NCBI RefSeq assembly: GCF_039830145.1
Contig: NZ_CP156082.1
Coordinates: 2,312,001-2,376,000 of the forward strand
Reading direction: 5' to 3'
Length of the DNA stretch: 64,000 bases
DNA from: Croceibacterium sp. TMG7-5b_MA50
GTDB taxonomy: Bacteria; Pseudomonadota; Alphaproteobacteria; Sphingomonadales; Sphingomonadaceae
The stretch's first letter is position 1. The number at the start of each line of letters is the position of its first letter. The translations under genes were made by a program, and so were the position numbers. Positions 47,706 to 55,088 of this stretch are shown here, one piece after another. A model generated the notes under the pieces. That model saw only the letters and a program-made list of their open reading frames with translations. It was not told the DNA's origin and searched no databases.

Positions 47706-49201
47706 GCCGCAACCTCCTCCCGCTGATCCCACGCGACATGGTGCGCTTCGGGTTCGCGGTAGAGGGGGTAGAGCGGGCCGACGAGCGCATCGGCCGCGGC
47801 GGTGTCGAACAGCGGGTGGCCCAGGCGCTCGGCATCCTGCAGGGTCAGGCGCACGGGTCGCAGCGTGTCCGTTGCCTCACCGAAGCGGATCAACGGAGAA
47901 TCCAACGCCAGCAGCTTCTCCGAGTTGCGGGCGCCGATCCGATAATAGCTCATCGTCTCGACCTCCATGCCGGGCACGATCACCTTGACCACGCTGACCG
48001 CCCGGTCAGGTGGCGACAGGTCGACATAGAGCATGTCGAACCCGGCCTGCTCCACCGCCGCGCGGGCGACCTGCGCGCGTGCATGGCCATCGGTCGCTGC
48101 TTGCGACGGCAGCTCGGTAAATTCGTAAGATGACCGTTCCGCCAGCACGCTGCCTGCCAGCCAGCCGCGCAGTTCGGCGGCGTCGCGTGCGGTCCAGTCG
48201 CGCATTGCCTGGAAGGCCCGGCTGTCGGTCGACTTCGCTGCACCGCCGGCCTGCGCCATGAAGCGTTCGACATAACCGGCGGGTGCGACCTTCCGCACCA
48301 GATCGGCGGGGCCGTGGGCGAAAGCCTTGCGCGCGCGGCTGGCGGCATATTCGGTCAGGCACTTGTCCAGTGCCGCCGCGCGGTCAGGATGGCATCCTTC
48401 GCCGCAGGCCGTCACCATGATCGGCGCGGCGGGCGGCGCCCGCTCGTCCACGCCCACGCAGTACAGGTTCGGGATGCCGAACTGGTCGGTGGCGAATTTG
48501 GGCATTGCCCGGATGCCCGCCGCGTGGAACCGGCCCAGGATCGCGCGGGTGGATGGGGGCAGTCCGCCATCCCAGTCCAGCGTGACACCGCGGTCGAGCG
48601 CGCGGAACAGCAGGCCGTTGCCGTCGCGCTGCAGGATCTCGCACAGGCCATGCCCGATCGCCCAGTCGAGATCCGGCCCCGCGCCCATGCCGTTGGAGAT
48701 GATGGTGGTGAACGGCTGGTAGCCGGGCGTCAGCTCCTTCGCCGAATAGGCGGCGAGGTCGATCGGCACCAGCACCTCCGCCCCGTCCGCCCACCGGCGC
48801 GCTGCCACCCATTCCAGCACCGTATCGCGCCCCACCGGCGATCCAGCGGGCAGGCACAGCGTCAGTGGGTCGGCCACGCCACGTTCGCCCAGCGTCCGCG
48901 CCATTTCGCTATAGCTGCCGCGCGTCCGTTTCCGCCCCTGCAACGTCAGCGTCGGCCAGACCATCTCCGCGATCTCGCCCAGCCCGCCCAGCACCGCCGC
49001 CTCATCCGTCGCGCCGTAGCCCACGCCGTAGGGCATGATGCCGGCCAGCGCCGGATCGTCCGGGAACAATGCGACCACCCATACCGGCAGGCCCAGCCGG
49101 TCGAGTGGGTGGATGGGGAAGGCGACGACATCACCCGCCGGGAAGGCGTCGAGATAGGCCTGCGCCGCCGGGCCGAGCCCCTTGGGAAGACCGGACCTCA
49201 T
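47702..49201 (-). CDS. YcaO-domain protein
   Basis: A 499-residue YcaO protein, a family that uses ATP to activate amide carbonyls for azoline, thioamide or amidine formation. The nucleotide/Mg motifs are recognisable: GYGATDEAAVLGGLGEIAEM (E76, E79) and SNGMGAGPDLDWAIGHGLCE with E188-I-L-Q191-R-D, where the usual second Glu is Gln. GCHPDRAAALDKCLTEYAASR is also conserved. There is no C-terminal PxPxP tail and no fused E1-like domain, and no TfuA gene lies beside it. No precursor peptide gene fits in the fully overlapped operon, so the substrate may be a small molecule or a peptide encoded elsewhere. Confidence 0.88.
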   Translation of the reverse strand: MRSGLPKGLGPAAQAYLDAFPAGDVVAFPIHPLDRLGLPVWVVALFPDDPALAGIMPYGVGYGATDEAAVLGGLGEIAEMVWPTLTLQGRKRTRGSYSEMARTLGERGVADPLTLCLPAGSPVGRDTVLEWVAARRWADGAEVLVPIDLAAYSAKELTPGYQPFTTIISNGMGAGPDLDWAIGHGLCEILQRDGNGLLFRALDRGVTLDWDGGLPPSTRAILGRFHAAGIRAMPKFATDQFGIPNLYCVGVDERAPPAAPIMVTACGEGCHPDRAAALDKCLTEYAASRARKAFAHGPADLVRKVAPAGYVERFMAQAGGAAKSTDSRAFQAMRDWTARDAAELRGWLAGSVLAERSSYEFTELPSQAATDGHARAQVARAAVEQAGFDMLYVDLSPPDRAVSVVKVIVPGMEVETMSYYRIGARNSEKLLALDSPLIRFGEATDTLRPVRLTLQDAERLGHPLFDTAAADALVGPLYPLYREPEAHHVAWDQREEVAA

Positions 49202-50013
49202 AGCGGCAGCCTCCGCACACCCGGCGCCCGTGCCAGCCCGTCATCCAAGGCCGCAAGCGCGACCTCGCTATCGACCTCTGGCGCATATTCGAACGGGGTC
49301 AGGACCGCATCGAAGGCGAGCGGGGCGATGGTGTCGCGGTAGCGGCGCAGTTCGGCGTGTGTCAGCGGAATGTCCTTGTGAAACGCCTTGTGGCTGGAGA
49401 TGGCATGGCTGCGGCCGCCCGCATCCTGGTCGATCTTGAACATGTCGCCGCAGAACAGCCGCCTGCCGGGCACATCGTGCAGGCAGGCCTGCCCTTCGTA
49501 ATGGCCGCCGACGTGATGCAGGGTGTAGCCGGGGGCGAGTTCCAGCGTGTCGTCGAACGGGGCGGTGACGCGAAATGCCTTGGTCATCCGCAGGTCGTCG
49601 CGCTGGATAGCGACCACCGGCGGGTCGAACACCCGCTGCAACTGGAACAACGCGCCATAGCCGTGGGCGTGGCTGGCCGCGAGGCAGGCGATCCCGCCCA
49701 GCCGCTCGATCTGCACCAGCATCGCGTCCGAGTAGTATGGCGCCGCCTCGAATGCGATATTGCCGCCGGGACGCACGATCAGCCAGCCCGTGCCGGCGAG
49801 ACCCAGCGCCGGGCTGGTGGTGAACGCCCACAGGCCAGGCGCGACCTCGCGGGCAGTCCCGGTGTGCGTGGCGGCGACCTCTGCCTCCGGCAGGAAGCGC
49901 CAGCCATCCTCCGGCAGGTCGTTGCGGACATCGGTGCAGACGGGGCAGTCGGGCGGGGCGAAATGTCGTTGCCAGAATCCGCAATTGGCGCAGGCGTACC
50001 AGTTCAGAGCCAT
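49198..50013 (-). CDS. Metallo-beta-lactamase-fold protein with N-terminal zinc ribbon
   Basis: A 271-residue protein. Residues 1-30 carry a four-cysteine knuckle (C8-x2-C11 and C23-x2-C26), like a zinc ribbon or rubredoxin. The rest is an MBL fold, but the first metal motif is H115-A-H117-G-Y-G rather than HxHxDH, so the second-metal ligands are lost; H171 (GGHYEG) and D190 (FCGDMF) remain. It may bind one metal, perhaps iron with a redox role, or act as a hydrolase or thiolesterase. It overlaps YcaO by 4 bp and the oxidoreductase gene by 10 bp. Confidence 0.82.
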   Translation of the reverse strand: MALNWYACANCGFWQRHFAPPDCPVCTDVRNDLPEDGWRFLPEAEVAATHTGTAREVAPGLWAFTTSPALGLAGTGWLIVRPGGNIAFEAAPYYSDAMLVQIERLGGIACLAASHAHGYGALFQLQRVFDPPVVAIQRDDLRMTKAFRVTAPFDDTLELAPGYTLHHVGGHYEGQACLHDVPGRRLFCGDMFKIDQDAGGRSHAISSHKAFHKDIPLTHAELRRYRDTIAPLAFDAVLTPFEYAPEVDSEVALAALDDGLARAPGVRRLPL

Positions 50014-50996
50014 CGGGCAGCCTCCCGGTAGGCGCGATCGAACAACCGCATCAGCTGAAGATCACGAGCCATGGAGAAATCGTGCGGCGCGCCCCCGGCA
50101 GCGGCCATGAAGGCGGCCGCCTGCGCGGCGAACGGGCTGGTCGCGGCATCGAACGCCAGCCGCGTTTCCAGGCCGCTGACACCGCACCGACGCAGCAGCG
50201 TGCCCCCGGCGGTCTGCCCCATCGTGTCGATGGCGACCAACAGGCCACGTTCGCCCAGCACCTCCAGCCGCCGGCGGGGCAGCACCTCCGCGCAATTATA
50301 CGCGACATGGCTCTGCACCAGCACCCCGTTACCGGTGCGGCCCATCAGCATGCCGCCATCGTCCACCGGATAGGCATGGACCCGCCGCTGGAGCGCGATG
50401 GACAGGTCCGCCAGCGGTTCGTTCACCAGGTACTGCGCCAGGTCCAACCCGTGCAGCGCCAGGTCGATCACCGCGCCGCCCCCGGCACGCGCGGGATCGG
50501 TGCGCCAGTTGTCGTGCTCCCCGCCATCCGGCGACCAGGCCGGATCGAGCCAGCATGCATAGACGATCCGCACCGCCAGCACCCGGCCGATCGCATCGCG
50601 GTCGATCGCCTCCGCCATCGCCACATGCGCCGGATGGTGCCGCTGGTCGAAGGCGGTGCCGTAGAGTCCGCCGGCGACAGCTTCGGCCATCGCCTCCGCA
50701 TCCGCCAGGCTGGCGGCGATCGGCTTTTCGCACAGCACCGGCATCCCCGCTGCGGCACAGGCCTCAACCGGGGCGAGATGCGCATCGTTGGGTGTCGCGA
50801 CATAGACCAGGTCGCACGCATCCGCCGCCAGCATCTCCTGCACGGTGGCGAACGCCGCCATGCCCGCCACCTCCGCCCGCGCGCGCGCTGCCGGCGATGG
50901 ATCGACCACGGCGGACACCCTACCGCCCGCAGCGGCGATCCCCGGCGCCATGTAATCGCGCGCGACCCAGCCAAAACCGACGATACCCCAGCGCAT
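50004..50996 (-). CDS. Gfo/Idh/MocA family oxidoreductase
   Basis: A 330-residue cytosolic NAD(P)-dependent oxidoreductase without a signal peptide. The Rossmann motif is GIVGFGWVARDY (near residue 5), the catalytic Lys is in CEKPIAAS, and the second domain has VIDLALHGLDLAQYL and RVHAYPVDDGG. Many relatives oxidise inositol, inositol derivatives or nucleotide sugars. In this operon a ketone intermediate from inositol or its glycoside is a plausible product. The ATG at 50996 shares one base with the methyltransferase stop. Confidence 0.88.
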   Translation of the reverse strand: MRWGIVGFGWVARDYMAPGIAAAGGRVSAVVDPSPAARARAEVAGMAAFATVQEMLAADACDLVYVATPNDAHLAPVEACAAAGMPVLCEKPIAASLADAEAMAEAVAGGLYGTAFDQRHHPAHVAMAEAIDRDAIGRVLAVRIVYACWLDPAWSPDGGEHDNWRTDPARAGGGAVIDLALHGLDLAQYLVNEPLADLSIALQRRVHAYPVDDGGMLMGRTGNGVLVQSHVAYNCAEVLPRRRLEVLGERGLLVAIDTMGQTAGGTLLRRCGVSGLETRLAFDAATSPFAAQAAAFMAAAGGAPHDFSMARDLQLMRLFDRAYREAARWL

Positions 50997-52108
50997 CACC
51001 ACCGCTCCGGCAGATCGACCATCCGGCGCAGGCGCACCGGATCGGGCGGGAACGGCAATTCGGCATCGGGGCGCGCCCAGAAGCAGCCGGCGCCATATTC
51101 CCGCTGGTAGCGGGCGGACGGCCAATGCGTGTGCCCCTGCCCGTTCAGCAGGGGGTTCGGCCGCAGTGCAGCCGCCACCGGCGGCACCGCGATGCCGCCC
51201 ACCACCGCGCGCGGACCGGTGCTACCCTCGACCAGGGACCACGCCTCCACCGAAGGATCAGCCTGCCAGTTACCGACAGCGGGCACAGAGCCCGACAGCA
51301 GCGCATGCAGCAGGTCGCGCTCGTCATGCACCAGCGCATCTGGGAACAACGCCGCCCATTCCGCCGCCGGCCGCGCCGGGCCCAGCGCGCCCGGCGTATG
51401 GCTGGCATTGTGCAGGTGACTGATCGCCAGCACGCCGCCGGGTGCGACCTGCCGGCGCAGGGCAGCGGCGACTGCGGACTGATCGGGCAGGAAGTAGAAC
51501 GCGTCGTGACACATCACCAAGTCGGCCTGCGCGCCTTCCACCGGCCATGGCGCGGCGGCGTCGAACACCACGTAGCGGGCCGCTGGCGCGACCCAGTGCC
51601 GGGCGAGCCAGCACTTGGCAAAGACCACGTCCGCCCCGGTGCAGGCGACCCCGCACCGACCGAGGTCGCGCAGGTAATGACCGATGCCGCAGGCAAGCTC
51701 GAACGCGGTCGCGGGCGCACCCCAGTGCGCCTGCAGCAGAGCGAGGCCGGCAAGGTATGTCGGATCGCTCCAGCGATAGGCAAAGTAATCGGCCACCGGG
51801 CCAAGCTGCAGCAGCGCCATCGCCGCACGCAGGCTCAGTGCATCACGCTCCCGCACCAGCCGGGCGAGATCGTCCGGCTCGGTCGCCGGTCCGGTCCACC
51901 AATCGTCCTGGTCGGCCAGCAGCAGCAGCAATGCGGCCTGGTGCCGCCCGGCATCGAGATGATCTAGGGTGGCGGCGACCAACGCGTCGCGCCCGGTCCG
52001 CAGATAGGGGATGCCGTCCACCACCGGCCATCGCTCCCCCGCTGCCGCCAGCGAATGCGGCGTGTCGGGCGTAAGCGGCGCGCCGGAGGTGGGCGAGCGC
52101 AGGTTCAT
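50996..52108 (-). CDS. SAM-dependent methyltransferase with Trm112-like N-terminus
   Basis: A 370-residue protein. The first ~40 residues (LRSPTSGAPLTPDTPHSL, then RWPVVDGIPYLR) resemble a Trm112-type module but lack its cysteines. A helical segment follows, then a class I methyltransferase domain with motif I FELACGIGHYLRDLG near residue 138, an acidic VFDAAAP region, and the post-motif VMCHDAFYFLP. The target atom is unknown; O- or N-methylation of the operon product is inferred. It overlaps both neighbours (1 bp and 4 bp). Confidence 0.82.
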   Translation of the reverse strand: MNLRSPTSGAPLTPDTPHSLAAAGERWPVVDGIPYLRTGRDALVAATLDHLDAGRHQAALLLLLADQDDWWTGPATEPDDLARLVRERDALSLRAAMALLQLGPVADYFAYRWSDPTYLAGLALLQAHWGAPATAFELACGIGHYLRDLGRCGVACTGADVVFAKCWLARHWVAPAARYVVFDAAAPWPVEGAQADLVMCHDAFYFLPDQSAVAAALRRQVAPGGVLAISHLHNASHTPGALGPARPAAEWAALFPDALVHDERDLLHALLSGSVPAVGNWQADPSVEAWSLVEGSTGPRAVVGGIAVPPVAAALRPNPLLNGQGHTHWPSARYQREYGAGCFWARPDAELPFPPDPVRLRRMVDLPERW

Positions 52109-52992
52109 AGCAGGCCCGCATCCATCAGGATACGATCGTGGAACGGCTTCACCGGGCCATCGTGCACCAGACCGTATTCACCCAGCACAGTGTTCATCGT
52201 CAGCCGCGCGGCACGGGTGTGCTGTTCGATCTCCAGCACGCGGTCGAGCACGTCGGCCACGTGGAAGGCGCGCGCCTCCCCCGTGGCGTCACCGCCAATC
52301 GGCGCCAGCGCCGCGGAGACCTGCTGCGCCAACCCGTCAGGTAGTTGCGCCAGTGCGGCATTGCGGGCGTTGGCAATGGCCGTGTCCAGCGCATCGCCCA
52401 GCAGTATCTCCCCCGAATAGCCGCTGTCGGGCATGGCGGCATTGTGCAGGTGATGCGCCAGGCCGGACAGGAACACCGGCACGGGATCGGCATCGTGCCA
52501 CCCGCTCGCCAGCACGCCATAGACGGCGACCATCAGGCAGTGTTCGGCGTGGTTTTCCGCCGGCTGCAACATGATGCGCGGGCGGCCCGGGCACGTGACG
52601 CCCGCGCGGGGCTGGCGCGCCAATGCCGCCACGAAGGCGGGCACCTCGCCGGCGTAGGGGCGTCCCTCCGGCAAGGCGGCGCGCAGCCGGTCCCGCACCG
52701 CCGAATGAACCTCGCCAGCCACCTCTTCGAAGGCGCGGTCCAGCACCGGCAGCGGATCGAGCCCGAGCGCCTGCAACGTCCCGAAATCGAGATCGCCCAG
52801 CCGCGCCGCCACCAGCACGGCGGCCGTCACCTGTTCCATCACGCGGCCCGCCGGCTCGCCGCGCAGCAGGGCGGCCCAGGCATCCGTGAACAGCCGTTGC
52901 GCGATCGAGCCAGGCGCATTGGCCGAATGGATGCGCTTCAGATCGCCCAACTCACGGAAGAACGGCAGCGCGGCCGGAGTCAGCCCGCTCAC
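52105..52992 (-). CDS. HD-like metal-binding protein
   Basis: A 295-residue, mostly helical protein. A cluster of potential metal ligands, ENHAEHCLM (H148, H151), GLAHHLHNAAMPDSG (H180, H181, H183) and HVADVLDRV (H244, D247), has the spacing of an HD domain with the HD dyad replaced by HH. HD proteins are phosphohydrolases or, in the MIOX/PhnZ branch, di-iron oxygenases; either would suit an inositol pathway (removing the phosphate or oxidising the ring). The first ~130 residues are unassigned. The GTG start at 52992 overlaps the ino1 stop. Confidence 0.7.
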   Translation of the reverse strand: MSGLTPAALPFFRELGDLKRIHSANAPGSIAQRLFTDAWAALLRGEPAGRVMEQVTAAVLVAARLGDLDFGTLQALGLDPLPVLDRAFEEVAGEVHSAVRDRLRAALPEGRPYAGEVPAFVAALARQPRAGVTCPGRPRIMLQPAENHAEHCLMVAVYGVLASGWHDADPVPVFLSGLAHHLHNAAMPDSGYSGEILLGDALDTAIANARNAALAQLPDGLAQQVSAALAPIGGDATGEARAFHVADVLDRVLEIEQHTRAARLTMNTVLGEYGLVHDGPVKPFHDRILMDAGLL

Positions 52993-54176
52993 GCGATCTC
53001 CGGCGCACGATCCAGCCAGCGGTCCAGCATCGCCTGCTGTTCGGGGAAGCCGTGGATCGGCTCCCGCCCGTTCGCCGTCTGCGGCAGCTTGAAGAACAGG
53101 CCGAGCTGTTCCTGCACGCCGCCCTCCCCGCGCTGCTGCGCCAGATCCAGGCAGCGGGCGATCTCGATCGCCAGCGGGGCGGCGAGGATGCTGTCCTTGC
53201 ACAGGAAGTTCAGCTTCAGCTGCATCTTCTGACCCATGAAGCCGGTCAGATCGATATTGTCCCAGGCTTCCTTGTCGTCGCCGCGCGGGCGGTAATAATG
53301 GATCATCACGATGTGATCCTCCACCGGGTAGCCCAGGATCTGGTTCAGCACGCTGCCCTTGGTGCCCAGCTTCGATTGCAGGGACTTGGGATCGTCCAGC
53401 GCCAGGCCGTCCGAATTGCCCAGGATGTTGGTGGAGAACCAGCCATCCACATGCAGCGCCCGATCGCGCAGGGCGGGGGCGATGACCGTCTTGATGAAGG
53501 TCTGGCCGGTCTTGCCGTCCTTGCCCGCCACCGGCACGTTCCGCTCCGCCGCGAAGGCCGCAAGGGGGGCGATGTCGGCCGCGACGGAGGGCGTGAAATT
53601 GGCGTACGGAGTGCCGGCGTCGATCGCGGCATAGGCATAGAGCATCGCCGGGCTGATCGCGGCATCGTCGCTGTCCAGCCCACGCTCGAACCCTTCCAGC
53701 GATTGCAGCGCCGGATCGGCGGCGTCGGCCACCCGTTCGGTCGAGGCGAGGTTCACCACCACCACCCGGTCCAGCCCCTTGTCCCGGCGGAACCGCTGGA
53801 GATCGGCCTGGATCTGCTCCACCGCCGCGCGATGGCCGCCGGTCAGCTTGTTGCCGCCGTCGATATTGGCGCAGTATCCGGTGCTGCCCGCCGCCTTCCA
53901 CGGGCGCATGGTGTTGAGGGCGGAAGCGCCGTTCGACAGCTCCTTCTCCCCGATCACGCCATGGCGGATCGCGCAGGCGCCCAGCGTGTCGTCCGCCAGG
54001 TCCCAGCCACCGAACTCCAGGTCGCGGTACGCGGCCATGCCGGGCACATCGCGGTCGGCCAGCGGCAGGCCATCCAGGCTGTTGCTGCCCGCCTTGATCA
54101 TCTCGATACCGGCGATGGCCGTGGTGGCGACAGCACCGCCCACGCCCACGATCGCCACACCCAGCCGTTCAGCCAT
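52989..54176 (-). CDS. ino1: Inositol-1-phosphate synthase
   Basis: A 395-residue myo-inositol-1-phosphate synthase, converting glucose 6-phosphate to inositol phosphate with NAD. It has the N-terminal GVAIVGVGGAVATT nucleotide site, VVVNLAST, GKDGKTGQTFIKT, the signature NILGNSDGLAL, and the Lys-rich catalytic segment GFMGQKMQLKLNFLCKDSILAAPL. The ATG at 54176 is preferred over an upstream ATG for the standard N-terminus. It heads the operon, which suggests inositol phosphate is the starting material. Dedicated inositol synthesis is uncommon in Proteobacteria outside inositol-lipid producers. Confidence 0.93.
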   Translation of the reverse strand: MAERLGVAIVGVGGAVATTAIAGIEMIKAGSNSLDGLPLADRDVPGMAAYRDLEFGGWDLADDTLGACAIRHGVIGEKELSNGASALNTMRPWKAAGSTGYCANIDGGNKLTGGHRAAVEQIQADLQRFRRDKGLDRVVVVNLASTERVADAADPALQSLEGFERGLDSDDAAISPAMLYAYAAIDAGTPYANFTPSVAADIAPLAAFAAERNVPVAGKDGKTGQTFIKTVIAPALRDRALHVDGWFSTNILGNSDGLALDDPKSLQSKLGTKGSVLNQILGYPVEDHIVMIHYYRPRGDDKEAWDNIDLTGFMGQKMQLKLNFLCKDSILAAPLAIEIARCLDLAQQRGEGGVQEQLGLFFKLPQTANGREPIHGFPEQQAMLDRWLDRAPEIA

Positions 54177-54292
54177 TATCCTCAACCCCGTCCATGGACG
54201 CCCGGTACGGGTCATCCTGACGGGTCAATGGACGGGCGGAAGCGCGGGGTTCACCTTTTGGAAAGGGTTCCGGTAAAAAGTTCGCGTGCCAA

Positions 54293-55078
54293 TTACATAT
54301 GTGCCTGCGGATCGCGGCTACGCTGATCCATGTCACTTTGTGGCGAGCCGACGGGCGGCAGCCAGTCGGTCGCGACCTCGTGATGGCGGTCGTTGAACTG
54401 GACCAGAGCGGCCAGCCGATCGACATCGGTGATCCGGATCACGCGGCCGTCGCGCTCCACGAGACCAGTCTCCTCCAGCGCCTTCAGCGACCGGTTCACA
54501 TGCGTCTTGGTGAGGCCGACCGCATCGCCCAGGTCCTGCTGCGTCAACGGCAGTTCGAACCGCGAACCGTCCAGCCCATCGACCACGCGCAGGCGGGACC
54601 GAATGTCGAGCAGCAGGGTTGCGATGCGGGTGAAGCCGTCAGTCCGCCCAACGGAGGTGAGCCGGTCGGCCATCGCCACCTGTTCCGATGCCGCCACGCC
54701 GTACAGCAGCGCGGCAACGCGTGGGTGATCGCGGAACAGCCGTCCCAAATTCTCGCGCGGCACTTCGTACAGCGTCGCATCGCTGACTGCGCGCAGGGTG
54801 GCGGCGCTGCGATGCCAGGCGATGGAAAAGGTGGTGGTGATGTCGCCCACGAAATAGAATCGGAGGATCTGCCGCCCGCCATCGGGCAGGCGGACGGACC
54901 CGTGCAGCCAGCCGCTGGCGACGACATGCAACTGGTCTGTCGCCTCCCCTTCGTGCACGATCACCTCGCCCGCGCGGTACAGCCGCTCGCGCCTTTCCAG
55001 CCAGCGCAGCGCATCCCGCTCCGCAAAGGTGAGCGCCAGATGTTGCGACAGGCGAGTCTCTAGCGCGCTGGGGGTCAT
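54293..55078 (-). CDS. Crp/Fnr family transcription regulator
   Basis: A 261-residue regulator with an N-terminal cyclic-nucleotide-binding-type beta barrel (EVIVHEGEATDQLHVVASGWL, FYFVGDITTT) and a C-terminal winged helix (LTQQDLGDAVGLTKTHVNRSLKALEETGLV). No cysteines are available for an Fe-S cluster, so it is not an oxygen-sensing Fnr. It lies 116 bp upstream of ino1 on the same strand and may regulate the inositol operon; it also sits 10 bp after the RND pump gene, so pump operon read-through is possible. Confidence 0.88.
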   Translation of the reverse strand: MTPSALETRLSQHLALTFAERDALRWLERRERLYRAGEVIVHEGEATDQLHVVASGWLHGSVRLPDGGRQILRFYFVGDITTTFSIAWHRSAATLRAVSDATLYEVPRENLGRLFRDHPRVAALLYGVAASEQVAMADRLTSVGRTDGFTRIATLLLDIRSRLRVVDGLDGSRFELPLTQQDLGDAVGLTKTHVNRSLKALEETGLVERDGRVIRITDVDRLAALVQFNDRHHEVATDWLPPVGSPQSDMDQRSRDPQAHM

Positions 55079-55088
55079 GGCTGCGGCT

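Noticed and set aside
44984-54176. The nine-gene operon as a complete mycothiol pathway
   Set aside because: No cysteine ligase (MshC) or acetyltransferase (MshD) is present, and YcaO, MBL, isomerase, methyltransferase and oxidoreductase genes are not part of that pathway.
44984-54176. The operon as a classical azole/azoline RiPP cluster
   Set aside because: A YcaO is present, but there is no precursor peptide, no E1-like or flavin dehydrogenase partner, and no peptidase or exporter in the operon.
54260-54300. Sigma-54-like promoter (TTGGCACG...CTTTTT) before ino1 on the minus strand
   Set aside because: The -24 GG is present but the base pair 10 bp downstream is not GC, and no enhancer-binding regulator is nearby.
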